This document shows, in pieces, positions 7,205 through 14,977 of a stretch of DNA of 17,623 bases (its first letter is position 1; every line of letters starts with the position of its first letter). The translations under genes were made by a program, and so were the position numbers. A model generated the notes under the pieces. That model did not search any database, had not been told where the DNA came from, and saw only the letters and a program-made list of their open reading frames with translations. The stretch comes from Acidobacteria bacterium UBA7540 (GTDB taxonomy: Bacteria > Acidobacteriota > Terriglobia > UBA7540), in the NCBI GenBank assembly GCA_002478145.1, contig DLMI01000071.1, forward strand, positions 30,900-48,522, written 5' to 3'.

Positions 7205-7908
7205 CCTTGTGCGGCTTCCTGCCGTTCGCGTTCTTGCGCGATGTAAAGGCGGGCGAGAGGCAGGTCAGAGGGTTTAGTAATCTTGATGTTGCGGTCAGAA
7301 CCCATAATCACGGTGACGCTGTAGCCAAGCCGTTCGGCAAGGCTGGAGTCATCCGTTCCGTAAAAGCCGTCCGCTATGGCCCGGCCATAAGCCTCACGGA
7401 TAATCTCATATCGGAAGGCCTGGGGCGTCTGCGCAAGCACGATCCGTTCTCGCGGGATGGACCCCAGGATCATGTGTCGCTGCACTTGCTTTACGGTATC
7501 AACACTGGGGATGCCGAGGATTGCTGCGCCCTCCTGGCGCGCGGCGGCGACCAGGCGTGGGATCATTTCCAGCTCAATAAACGGCCGGACGGCGTCATGG
7601 ACCAGCACTACTTCCGTATCCGGCCCAGCCTGATCCAGGCAGCGGGCCACGGTCTCCTGGCGCGAGGGCCCCCCTTCCACCAGCCGCACTGGCCGCGCCA
7701 AATGCTCGCGCTCGATCTCTTTTTGAGCGCGTTCTGTATCTTCCGCCCGCAGGCCAAGAAAAATGTCGTCCACCGCCTCGCAGGCGACGAATTTCCGCAG
7801 CGTGTGAACGAAAATCGGAACGCCCTCGAGCGATAGGAATTGCTTGGGTGTTGCGCTCCCCATGCGCACGCCCCATCCTGCCGCTGGAATGATAGCCAGA
7901 ACGCTCAT
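7201..7908 (-). CDS. ispD: 2-C-methyl-D-erythritol 4-phosphate cytidylyltransferase
   Basis: IspD joins MEP and CTP to make CDP-ME in isoprenoid synthesis. The 235 residues are normal for the family. The N-terminal nucleotide-binding motif is PAAGWGVRMG followed by PKQF (residues 8-24; R15 and K22 are the catalytic basic residues). VHDAVRPF is central, and the end has AQTPQAFRYE, DGFYGTDDSSLAE and IKITKPSDL. ATG at 7908 is clear from homology. It is coupled to ispF downstream and lies downstream of the PIN-TRAM gene, an order resembling the yacL-ispD-ispF neighbourhood known from Firmicutes. Confidence 0.96.
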   Translation of the reverse strand: MSVLAIIPAAGWGVRMGSATPKQFLSLEGVPIFVHTLRKFVACEAVDDIFLGLRAEDTERAQKEIEREHLARPVRLVEGGPSRQETVARCLDQAGPDTEVVLVHDAVRPFIELEMIPRLVAAARQEGAAILGIPSVDTVKQVQRHMILGSIPRERIVLAQTPQAFRYEIIREAYGRAIADGFYGTDDSSLAERLGYSVTVIMGSDRNIKITKPSDLPLARLYIAQERERQEAAQG

Positions 7909-7921
7909 AGAATAAGGTCCC

Positions 7922-7950
7922 AGGTTTCAGGTGTCAGGGACTTGAAACCT
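7922..7950. repeat. small inverted repeat with CAGGTGTCAGG unit
   Basis: AGGTTTCA (7922-7929) and TGAAACCT (7943-7950) form an 8-bp perfect stem over a loop with GGTGTCAGGGAC. The CAGGTGTCAGG phrase also occurs at about 12170-12184. It lies between the PIN-TRAM stop (8031) and the ispD start (7908), a 122-bp gap with no gene. Confidence 0.45.
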
Positions 7951-8030
7951 CGCTTGCTCGTCTCGCTGGAAAGCAAAGGCGAGGGGCGCCATCCGTCGTC
8001 GCCACAATCGTGAAGCCACCCACGTCCAGC

Positions 8031-9050
8031 CTACTGATGAACGGGCTCCACGACGGCTTTTCGTTCCTCGAACTTTCCGAAAATCATCTTGCCCGCGGTG
8101 GTTTGCAGAACGCTGGTCACGGCGATGTCGATGGTCTTGGAAATCATCTTCTTGGCATTATCCACCACCACCATCGTGCCGTCATCAAGGTAGGCAACAC
8201 CCTGATTGTATTCCTTGCCTTCCTTGAGGATGAACACGTGCATGATCTCACCCGGAAGCACGACAGGCTTCAGGGCATTGGCCAGCTCGTTGACGTTCAG
8301 CACCGCCACGCCCTGAAGTTGGGCCATCTTGTTGAGGTTGAAATCGTTGGTGACGATTTTCCCCTCCAACTGCTTGGCCAGTTCGATGAGTTTCAAATCC
8401 ACTTCATGCATGTGCGGAAAGTCTTCCTCAACGATCTGGATTTGGATGGTGCCCATCTTCTGCATGCGCTGCAGGATATCCAGGCCTCTCCGGCCACGAT
8501 TGCGCTTGAGCGGATCGGAAGAATCGGCCACCAGTTGCAGTTCGCGCAGCACGAATTGCGGGATGATCATCAGCCCATCAATGAAACCCGTTTCGCAAAC
8601 GTCGGCAACGCGGCCGTCGATGATGACGCTGGTATCCAGTATCTTAAAGTTCCTCTTTGGCTTCACCTCAGCGCTGAACAATCCTCCCAGGGCAGATAGA
8701 TTCAGTAAATCGCCCTTGTTGGCGCCCAGCACCAATCCCACGTAGGCCATGAGAAGGAGCAACGTCACCTGAAGGAAGGAAAGGCTAACCTTGTCCAGTG
8801 CCGTGATGCTCAGCAGGTGGCTGATCATGAGCGCCCCAAGAATGCCAAAAATTGATCCTGCGGCAGCTCCGATCAGCCGCTTCAGGCTGGCTCTTTCCAG
8901 ACGCATCTCGAAGAAGATGAAAAACACCCCCAGAGAAGCACCCAAAAGGGCTGCCAAAGACTTGGACAGGCCAAATGGATGCAGTTGGAACGATGCTACA
9001 ATAATGACCAATAAGAAAATTATGCGGATTCCCGTCATTTCCCAGGACAT
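8031..9050 (-). CDS. YacL-like membrane protein with PIN and TRAM domains
   Basis: From ATG 9050 the protein is 339 residues. It has four hydrophobic segments (about 8-22, 30-47, 60-80, 92-110), then a PIN-type nuclease domain with acidic residues D139 (ILDTSVIIDGR), D145, E170, D218 and D236 (TNDFNLN), then a C-terminal TRAM nucleic-acid-binding domain (about 255-315; GEGKEYNQGVAYLDDG-like turn). This matches YacL-type PIN-TRAM ATPase-less membrane proteins, probably membrane-bound RNA nucleases; the role is poorly known. An upstream in-frame ATG at 9119 would give 362 residues. I prefer 9050 because GGAAGGGAG precedes it with 9 nt spacing and the best promoter (9132-9160) would start RNA only about 6 nt before 9119. 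It precedes ispD-ispF. Confidence 0.9.
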   Translation of the reverse strand: MSWEMTGIRIIFLLVIIVASFQLHPFGLSKSLAALLGASLGVFFIFFEMRLERASLKRLIGAAAGSIFGILGALMISHLLSITALDKVSLSFLQVTLLLLMAYVGLVLGANKGDLLNLSALGGLFSAEVKPKRNFKILDTSVIIDGRVADVCETGFIDGLMIIPQFVLRELQLVADSSDPLKRNRGRRGLDILQRMQKMGTIQIQIVEEDFPHMHEVDLKLIELAKQLEGKIVTNDFNLNKMAQLQGVAVLNVNELANALKPVVLPGEIMHVFILKEGKEYNQGVAYLDDGTMVVVDNAKKMISKTIDIAVTSVLQTTAGKMIFGKFEERKAVVEPVHQ

Positions 9051-9131
9051 TACCCAGAACTCCCTTCCGGGACCCAATGAGTTCCATAACCATGAAGGCG
9101 TTGGCTCCCATATAATCACTCAAAGCAAGTC

Positions 9132-9160
9132 AGTATACCATTCTGGCTAAAACCCTCCAA
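9132..9160 (-). promoter_or_regulatory. candidate sigma-70 promoter for PIN-TRAM gene
   Basis: On the - strand, TTGGAG (complement of 9155-9160) and TATACT (complement of 9132-9137) are separated by 17 nt. A TGG just before the -10 makes it an extended -10 (TGnTATACT). The predicted start of RNA is near 9125. It lies in the gap after the Der gene and is correctly placed for the PIN-TRAM-ispD-ispF series. This is a prediction from consensus match only. Confidence 0.5.
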
Positions 9161-9222
9161 ATTAGACAACGCAATGTCTCACCGGCCGGTTGGATGGAAA
9201 ACAACCTGGCGCGCAGCCGAGG

Positions 9223-10590
9223 TCAGCGGCTCTGGCGAGGCTTGATGATGATCGGAGTCCCCATAAAGCCGAACCTCTCCCGGATGCGGTTCTCGAGAAA
9301 CCTTTCAAAAGAGAAGTGTAGTTTGCCCGGGCGGTTGGTAAAGGCGACGAACACAGGGGGAGCGACTCCGCCCTGGGTAAGGTAATAGACCCGCGTGGGC
9401 TTCCCGGCCGGGGTTGGAGCGCGCTCGAAATCCAACTCCTTGAGGAACTGGTTCATTTCCGATGTGGAAACCCGCAGGCGGCGAGCTTCCGCAACCTGGG
9501 CGATGGTCTTGAGCAAATTGCCCAGCTTCTGGCCAGCTAAGGCGGAGATGAAGACGATGGGGGCGTAGGCGAGGAATTTCATCCGCCCCCTTATCATCTG
9601 GATGTAATCGCGCGTGGTGGCCGGCCCTTTTTTGACCAAGTCCCATTTGTTGACCACGATGATGACCGAGCGCCGGCTTTCATGCGCGTAGCCACCGATG
9701 TGGGTGTCGAGGGCCGCGATGCCCTCTGGCCCATCCAGCATGAGCAGCGCCACGTCGGCGCGCTCCAGGTGTTTTCGCGCCTGAATCACGCTTAGCTTCT
9801 CCGCCAGCAACTTGGTCTTGCCTTTGCGGCGAATCCCGGCGGTATCGATGAACCGGAAGCGAAGTCCGTCGCGCTCGAATTGCGCGTCGACGGCGTCACG
9901 GGTGGTACCGGGCAGCGGCGAAACGATGGAGCGCTCCTCTTGGAGAAGGCTGTTCAGCAGAGTTGACTTGCCCACGTTGGGCCGCCCAATGATGGCGACG
10001 TTGATGGCTTGATCGCGTGCAGGCGCCAGCGTAGCCGCGGCCGTCCCACCGGCGGATTCGACGTGCTGTTCTTCAGGCGCCTCGGCGGAGACTGCAAAAT
10101 CCTTTGTGACGTGTTCCAGCAGATCATCCACGCCTAGTCCATGTTCGGCGGAAAGGGGGAAAATATCGGGGATCCCCAGGCCGTGAAACTCCGCCGCCAA
10201 GGGCGAATGCTGAGCGGCGTCAACCTTGTTCACCGCAAGGGAGAGCGGCTTCCCCGTGCGGCGTAGCAGGTGCACCAATTCTTCGTCGAGCGGCACGATT
10301 CCCTGGCGGGCATCCACCACCAGAATAAGCTGAGCGGCTTCTTCGATCGCCACCTGTGCTTGACGGATGATCTCAGTTGGGATTAGATCCTTTTCGAAGG
10401 GAATCATTCCTCCCGTATCGATTACCTCAAACGGCTTGCCGAGCCACGTGGCAGGAGCGTAGAGGCGGTCGCGCGTCATTCCCGGCTCGTCGCCCACAAG
10501 CGCCCGCCTGCGACCGCAAATGCGGTTGAACAACGTGGATTTGCCCACGTTGGGGCGGCCGAGTATCACCACGCGAGGGAGTTGGGGCAC
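9223..10590 (-). CDS. der: ribosome-associated GTPase Der (EngA)
   Basis: Der is the essential tandem GTPase required for 50S subunit assembly. The 455-residue protein has two G domains. The first has GRPNVGKST at 11-19, a DTGG switch at 58-61 and NKVD at 121-124. The second has GRPNVGKST at 202-210, DTAG at 249-252 and NKWD at 314-317. A variable acidic/Ala-rich linker (about 166-194) separates them. The end (about 365-455) is the KH-like RNA-binding domain with GKLHFSFERFLENRIRERFGF and the typical GTPIIIKPRQSR tail. The start is GTG at 10590. It lies 110 bp after the rhomboid gene, with a short AAGTCCAAAG-type repeat between. Confidence 0.97.
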   Translation of the reverse strand: MPQLPRVVILGRPNVGKSTLFNRICGRRRALVGDEPGMTRDRLYAPATWLGKPFEVIDTGGMIPFEKDLIPTEIIRQAQVAIEEAAQLILVVDARQGIVPLDEELVHLLRRTGKPLSLAVNKVDAAQHSPLAAEFHGLGIPDIFPLSAEHGLGVDDLLEHVTKDFAVSAEAPEEQHVESAGGTAAATLAPARDQAINVAIIGRPNVGKSTLLNSLLQEERSIVSPLPGTTRDAVDAQFERDGLRFRFIDTAGIRRKGKTKLLAEKLSVIQARKHLERADVALLMLDGPEGIAALDTHIGGYAHESRRSVIIVVNKWDLVKKGPATTRDYIQMIRGRMKFLAYAPIVFISALAGQKLGNLLKTIAQVAEARRLRVSTSEMNQFLKELDFERAPTPAGKPTRVYYLTQGGVAPPVFVAFTNRPGKLHFSFERFLENRIRERFGFMGTPIIIKPRQSR

Positions 10591-10603
10591 GGAACAAGTC
10601 CAA

Positions 10604-10632
10604 AGTTAAAGGTCGAAAGTCCAAAGTCTAAC
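10604..10632. repeat. degenerate AAAGTCC-type repeat upstream of der
   Basis: Units AAGTCCAAAG / TTAAAGGTCGAAAG / TCCAAAGTC follow one another from 10604 to 10629, a third kind of degenerate 7-10 bp tandem phrase in this window. It lies in the leader of der, immediately upstream of its GTG start. I see no operator or riboswitch in it. Confidence 0.45.
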
Positions 10633-10700
10633 ATGAGGCAGGAGGAGCATGGGCATGTCATTATGGGTGTTAAACTGACAACGCAGCGGGCAGCGCCTTA

Positions 10701-12122
10701 CTACCCGCCGGCGGCCTTGCGGTAGCGGGCCATGTGCTCTTGAAGCTCAGGGTCTTGTGGGTCGAGCTGCAAGGCTATCAACTGGACTCGGACAGCCTCC
10801 TGATAATTTCCGCTGGCGTAATTGGCCTCCGCCAGCGTATCGATGAATCCAGCCTCTTTCCAATGAGTTAATTCCACCGCCCGGCTGGCGTGCTCGAGCG
10901 CCGCGCGCGGGTCGCGCCATTTGGGGTCTTCGCAGGTGGCATAAAGCCACGCCAGGTTATTGTGCGATTCGGCACTGTTGGGCTCGATCTGCAAGGCTTC
11001 TTTGTAATGCTGGATTGCTTCCGAATAGAGCTTCTGCTCGGCATAGAGGTCAGCCAGCAATCGCTGCCCCTCCGCCGTGGTCGGGTTTTTGCCTAGTGCG
11101 GCCTCGAAGGCCTGCTGCGCCCTAGCGAGGTCACCCTTCATGCGGTAGGCCACGCCCAGCGCGAGCTGCGCTTCCGGCGCGCCCGGGCTTAACCGCACAG
11201 CCTCGCTGTATTCCTGGATGGCTTTGTCGAACTGTTGCTGCCGCAAATACAGCGCGCCCATCATCTCGTGGGGGCGCTCGTCGCGTGGCGACCGCTGGGC
11301 CGCCGCCCGGAAACGTTCCAGCGCCTCGGCATCCTGGTGGGCGGAGCGCAACCGCTCACCTTCCCGGAGCAACCGGGTGACATCACGAGACATCGCGTAA
11401 TGCTGCGCGGTGGAAGCCATCGCCAGGGCCACCACCAGGATAGGCACAACGACCACGGCTTGGGACGTCCGCTCTCCGCCGGACCATGGCGCCAAGTCAT
11501 GCGCGGGTGGAGGAATGAGAGCCGCCAACACCATGCCAGTCAGCAACCCGCCCAGGTGTCCCCAGTAGTCGATCCCTCTGACCGAAAAGCCGAAGATCAG
11601 GTTGAGCAGAATGAAAGGAAGAATTCCTCTGCCGAAAGCGCGTCCCCAATGAGGCGGGATTGCGTCGCGGTGCAAGTACCCCGCCACCAGCATGGCGCCG
11701 GCGATTCCGAAGATGGCTCCGGATGCGCCCGCCGCGATGTTCCTCGAGAGGCTCATGGAAAGGGCCGAGCTGCCCATGCCGGCGGCAACGTACAGCAGCG
11801 CAAAACGCCCATAACCGTAAACTCGCTCCAGGATGGGGCCGAGGATGAAGAGGGCGTAACTGTTGACGATCAGATGCAGCCAACCGATGTGAAGGAACAT
11901 CGGCATGACCAGCCGCCAGTATTCCCCGCGTCGAAAGTAGGGATTGAACGATGCCCCGAAATCCAGAAGCACGTCCGTGTTCGTTGAGCCCCCGGAGGAG
12001 GTCATGATGAGAAAGACAACAACATTGATCCCCAGGATCACGAGCGTGACAACGGGCCAATATCGCCGGTTGGGGACCAGGGACGGGCTGTTACCGGGAA
12101 TGGTGATAGGGGTCTCAGACAT
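10701..12122 (-). CDS. rhomboid-family intramembrane protease with C-terminal TPRs
   Basis: From ATG 12122 the protein is 473 residues. The N-terminal half is a rhomboid serine protease domain: EYWRLVMPMFLHIGWLHLIVN (67-87), catalytic serine in GASGAIFG (S134) and catalytic histidine in YWGHLGG (H189), spread over about six membrane segments, with a seventh possible near 220-236. The C-terminal half (about 245-465) holds at least four tetratricopeptide repeats, probably a protein-binding platform; its side of the membrane cannot be told. An open frame extends upstream to 12305, but those 61 residues come from degenerate repeat DNA (IQDSGFRIQ words) and are discarded. No strong ribosome binding site precedes 12122. 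Substrates are unknown; it is likely a membrane-protein quality or signalling protease. Confidence 0.9.
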   Translation of the reverse strand: MSETPITIPGNSPSLVPNRRYWPVVTLVILGINVVVFLIMTSSGGSTNTDVLLDFGASFNPYFRRGEYWRLVMPMFLHIGWLHLIVNSYALFILGPILERVYGYGRFALLYVAAGMGSSALSMSLSRNIAAGASGAIFGIAGAMLVAGYLHRDAIPPHWGRAFGRGILPFILLNLIFGFSVRGIDYWGHLGGLLTGMVLAALIPPPAHDLAPWSGGERTSQAVVVVPILVVALAMASTAQHYAMSRDVTRLLREGERLRSAHQDAEALERFRAAAQRSPRDERPHEMMGALYLRQQQFDKAIQEYSEAVRLSPGAPEAQLALGVAYRMKGDLARAQQAFEAALGKNPTTAEGQRLLADLYAEQKLYSEAIQHYKEALQIEPNSAESHNNLAWLYATCEDPKWRDPRAALEHASRAVELTHWKEAGFIDTLAEANYASGNYQEAVRVQLIALQLDPQDPELQEHMARYRKAAGG

Positions 12123-12137
12123 AACAGAGCAGTGACA

Positions 12138-12313
12138 AGTGACGAGTGACGAGCGGAAGAGCAGGTGCCAGGTGTCAGGTGTCAAGGGCCAGGGGCTGGG
12201 TGCTGGGGACTGGGGACTAGGGAAAAGCGAATCCTTAATACCCGCTCTCCGGCCCATCCTTATCCCCTGAATCCTGAATCCTGAATCCTGAATCCTGCTC
12301 GTCACTCGTCACT
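12138..12313. repeat. composite repeat block bounded by 16-bp inverted repeats
   Basis: AGTGACGAGTGACGAG at 12138-12153 is the exact reverse complement of CTCGTCACTCGTCACT at 12298-12313. Between them lie three further phrase arrays: GCCAGGTGTCAGGTGTCAAG (about 12167-12186), GGGGCTGGGTGCTGGGGACTGGGGACT (about 12191-12218) and four copies of the 7-bp unit CTGAATC (12267-12294). The block spans the 3' end of the FmdE-like gene and the leader of the rhomboid gene. It supplies the last 25 or so residues of the former. Confidence 0.75.
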
Positions 12314-12885
12314 GGTTCGTAGTACTTTTCTCCCGCGCAACTCCGGCACAGGACGCGGTCACCCAGCCGGCGCTCTCGCCCGTCGTTAACGCCTTCGCCG
12401 CATTGCTCGCAGGTGACGCGAGAGCGCGGGCGTCCCGGCAGGTCCTCCGGCTTCAGTTGCACGCGCACCGCCTGGAGGTTAAAAAGGTCATCATCCTCCA
12501 TCACCTTGTACGCTTCAAGCTGTGCCTGAGAGGCGTCGGTAATGGCCGGGAACAGGGCCTTGGCTTTGGCGCGCGAATCGTCACGAGCCACCACCCGCAC
12601 CGCCCGGCCCGTCTCGAGGTCCACGAAGGTCGCCGCAACCTTCCCATAGTCCAGATACTTGAGTGACCGCTTGCCCAAGCGGCATCCGGTGACCAGGCTA
12701 ACGGCGTCCGTGGCGCAGCGATCGATTTCGACAAAGGTTAACAGGCGCTTGCGGTCTTTGACCGGATCATCAATACCGATCGACCTCAGCCCAAGCATCG
12801 CCATACGGATGCCCAGAACCTGACCGGGGCACATGTGACCGTGGCTCTGACCCGCTAAGGCGACGTATTCTTCCAGAGTCTTCAT
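12235..12885 (-). CDS. FmdE-domain protein with C-terminal zinc ribbon
   Basis: The 216-residue protein (from ATG 12885) matches the stand-alone bacterial FmdE family, related to subunit E of formylmethanofuran dehydrogenase. The family's conserved N-terminal region is visible as SHGHMCPGQVLGIRM (14-28), then EIDRCATDAVSLVTGCRLGKRSL (53-75; the cysteines C57 and C68 and the histidines are candidate metal ligands). A C-terminal zinc ribbon has CEQC (159-162) and CRSC (180-183). Residues after about 194 are repeat-encoded. An ATG at 12906 would add seven residues. Its biochemical role in bacteria is unsettled: links to molybdenum enzymes or C1 metabolism are family-level suggestions. It lies 124 bp downstream of the corrinoid methyltransferase cluster, so a shared transcript is possible but unproven. 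Confidence 0.85.
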   Translation of the reverse strand: MKTLEEYVALAGQSHGHMCPGQVLGIRMAMLGLRSIGIDDPVKDRKRLLTFVEIDRCATDAVSLVTGCRLGKRSLKYLDYGKVAATFVDLETGRAVRVVARDDSRAKAKALFPAITDASQAQLEAYKVMEDDDLFNLQAVRVQLKPEDLPGRPRSRVTCEQCGEGVNDGRERRLGDRVLCRSCAGEKYYEPVTSDEQDSGFRIQDSGDKDGPESGY

Positions 12886-13009
12886 CTGCGATGTCTTTCG
12901 CCGCACTACCCGGAGTCACTGTGAGCCGGGGCAAGTTGGCCGTGCTACAAGAGGGCGCCGCAGTCAAAGCCCGGCGCTACAACCAGGGTTGTCAAATAAT
13001 GTGCAAACC

Positions 13010-14284
13010 TCAGCGCAACGGGTACCGTCCACAGTCCCGAACGGTCTCATACATCGCCAGCACATTTTCGATGGGCACGCGCGCCTGCACGTTGTGAGTG
13101 GTATTGAAGACAAAGCCTCCGCCGGGGCCAAATGTTTTCAGGCGCTCACAGACTTCCTTTCGAACCTCGTCAGGAGTCCCAAAAGGCAAAGTGTGTTGGG
13201 TATCCACGCCGCCCCCCCAAAAGGTGATGTGCTCTCCGAATTCCTTCTTGAGTTCGCAAGGATCCATGCCCGCCGCCGAACATTGCACCGGGTTCAGGAT
13301 GTCGAAACCGGCGTCGATGAAGTCCGGGATCAGCGCCCTGACCGATCCGCAGGAGTGGATGAAAGACTTCCACAGAGTGTGTTCGTGAATCCAGTTGTTG
13401 ACCCGGAGGTGGAAGGGTTTGTACAGGTCGCGGTAGGCCTTGGGGGAAATGAAGGGACCATGCTGAGATCCGAAGTCGGTCCCGGTTACGAAAACCGCTG
13501 CGATCTTGTTGCCGACAACCTGGTGAATCCTCCCCAGGTTCTCGAGGCCCATCTCGCACTGGCGTGCAAAGATTCTGTACACGTAATCGCGGCGCGTCGC
13601 CGTGCTGACGTACCACTCTTCGATGTCGCGGATTCCTCGAGGGTGTTTCAGCCAGGGAGCAGGGACCAGGGCAATGTCCCCGAACGCCGTGCCGCCGAAG
13701 TTCGCCAGGATGGCTTCATCCGTCTGGGCGTAAAGCCTCTCTGCCTCACGCTGGAGGTATTGCAGATCCTCATCGGAGATGGGCCCGAACTCTTCGAGGT
13801 TATCCCCGACGTTCAGCCTTCCCTCGTCAATGGGCGGCTGCCGAACTATGCTGTCAAAGTAGAACCCGCCCTTGGGCAACCGGCCACTTGCCGGGACAGA
13901 CTTGTCGCCTTCGGGGTACATCAGGATGTCGCCGTTCGGTTCGGGTTCGGTATTGAAACCCTCGGGAACCAGCACCGGCGTGCCCGCAAAGGTGGCCCAC
14001 GGTTTCCAGCCTTCGTTCCTGAATCCGAACATATTGGAGGGTTTGCCCAAGCCGACCACGTCCACCCCCAGCGCCTCTCTGAGGTCCGGCCCGATCTCAC
14101 CGAGCATCTGGTAAGGTTCTATAACCCGGATGGGTGTGCCGGGCCTGTCCAAGCCAAGTGCCTGGCGCAGGCCGTAAACCGTGTCCACCTGCATCCCGGT
14201 CACGGCGCTGGCGCCCAGGTCGAGTGGAACCCGGTCAGCCTCCTTGTGCTGAAGGGCAAGACTCACTCGTTCGCGCGAAGTCAT
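13010..14284 (-). CDS. URO-D superfamily methyltransferase, cluster member 1
   Basis: This 424-residue protein belongs to the uroporphyrinogen decarboxylase/cobamide methyltransferase superfamily. The N-terminus MTSRERVSLALQHKEADRVP is characteristic. A zinc-binding pair is seen in FIHSCGSV (H310, C312), and the C-terminal part has FWGGGVDTQHTLPFG (355-369) and FNTTHNVQARVPIENV (393-408). The C-terminal GCE cysteine of MtaA/MtbA-type enzymes is missing; H397 or another residue would have to serve as third ligand. ATG 14284 is chosen; GTG 14287 and TTG 14293 are in frame. GGAGGAG (complement of 14295-14301) is too close to the TTG. It follows the corrinoid protein gene by about 40 bp. It is probably the substrate-side methyltransferase loading the corrinoid. 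True haem-pathway HemE is unlikely given length and context. Confidence 0.85.
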   Translation of the reverse strand: MTSRERVSLALQHKEADRVPLDLGASAVTGMQVDTVYGLRQALGLDRPGTPIRVIEPYQMLGEIGPDLREALGVDVVGLGKPSNMFGFRNEGWKPWATFAGTPVLVPEGFNTEPEPNGDILMYPEGDKSVPASGRLPKGGFYFDSIVRQPPIDEGRLNVGDNLEEFGPISDEDLQYLQREAERLYAQTDEAILANFGGTAFGDIALVPAPWLKHPRGIRDIEEWYVSTATRRDYVYRIFARQCEMGLENLGRIHQVVGNKIAAVFVTGTDFGSQHGPFISPKAYRDLYKPFHLRVNNWIHEHTLWKSFIHSCGSVRALIPDFIDAGFDILNPVQCSAAGMDPCELKKEFGEHITFWGGGVDTQHTLPFGTPDEVRKEVCERLKTFGPGGGFVFNTTHNVQARVPIENVLAMYETVRDCGRYPLR

Positions 14285-14325
14285 CACACTCAAACTCCTC
14301 CTTCTGCCCCTTCGCCAAGCAGGCG

Positions 14326-14967
14326 TCAGGTTGCGGGAACGAGCTTACGGGCCAGTTCGACGGCGCCGGGAGCGTCCTTACCGTAGCCGTCGGCCCCGAT
14401 CGAATGCGCCCAGGCATCGGTGAGAGGAGCTCCACCCACAAGGACTTTCACTTTGTCTCGAAGGCCGGCAGCAACGAGCGCTTCAATGATGGCCTTCATG
14501 TTAACCATGGTCGTAGTAAGGAGGGCCGACAGGGCCACAAAGTTTGCATCGTGCTGCTTCACAGCGGCTACGATCTTGTCCGCTGATGCGTCCACCCCCA
14601 GGTCCACAATCCGAAACCCCGCGCTCTCCAGCATCATGGCCACAATGTTTTTGCCGATATCGTGCAGGTCACCCTTGACCGTACAGATGACCACCGTGCC
14701 CGCGGGTTTGATGGATTCCTCACCCAGCAGTAGCGGCCGGAGGATGTCCGTGGCGCCTCTTGCTGCCCGGGCGGCGATCAGCACTTCCGGGATGAAGAAT
14801 TCACAATCCCTCATGCGGCGCCCAACTTCATCCATGGCAGGAATGATTGCCTTGGGAAAGAACTCGTGGGGCTTGATTCCCTCCTTCAGGCCTCGGTCGG
14901 TCAATTCCTTGGCGAGCGGGGCCTTTCCATCGATTATGGCTTGTTGCAGCTCCTCAAAGATGCTCAT
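14326..14967 (-). CDS. corrinoid (B12-binding) methyltransferase protein
   Basis: This 213-residue protein resembles the MtaC/MtbC/MttC-type corrinoid proteins that carry the methyl group on cobalt. The N-terminal helical cap (1-85) contains the family stretch EFFPKAIIPAMDEVGRRM. The Rossmann B12-binding domain has GDLHDIGKN (99-107) with the cobalt-ligating H102, then SALLTTTM (147-154) and VLVGGAPLTDAWA (176-188). AAGGAG lies 6 nt before ATG 14967 and overlaps the stop of the upstream RACE gene, which argues for one transcript and coupled translation. It would be methylated by one URO-D-family neighbour and demethylated by another methyltransferase, with RACE restoring Co(I) after oxidation. 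Confidence 0.94.
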   Translation of the reverse strand: MSIFEELQQAIIDGKAPLAKELTDRGLKEGIKPHEFFPKAIIPAMDEVGRRMRDCEFFIPEVLIAARAARGATDILRPLLLGEESIKPAGTVVICTVKGDLHDIGKNIVAMMLESAGFRIVDLGVDASADKIVAAVKQHDANFVALSALLTTTMVNMKAIIEALVAAGLRDKVKVLVGGAPLTDAWAHSIGADGYGKDAPGAVELARKLVPAT

Positions 14968-14977
14968 AGCAGTCTCC

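Noticed and set aside
11235..11987. A 250-codon + strand frame opposite the rhomboid-TPR gene, and similar ones at 7114-7836 and 8010-8699
   Set aside because: All are antisense to genes with clear family motifs; none shows a recognisable domain or credible initiation region.
12123..12305. 61-residue N-terminal extension of the rhomboid frame
   Set aside because: The extension is translated from the composite repeat block (CTGAATC and other arrays), and homology to rhomboids begins after the ATG at 12122.
12979..12995. Palindrome ACAACC-AG-GGTTGT overlapping a TTGACA box on the - strand, upstream of the FmdE-like gene
   Set aside because: No -10 element follows at 16-18 nt, so neither a promoter nor an operator can be supported; a 6-bp-arm palindrome is expected by chance.
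12989..14386. A 465-codon open frame on the + strand opposite the first URO-D-family gene
   Set aside because: It is antisense to a well-recognised gene, its product has no recognisable motif, and GC-rich codon usage easily removes stops from this antisense frame.
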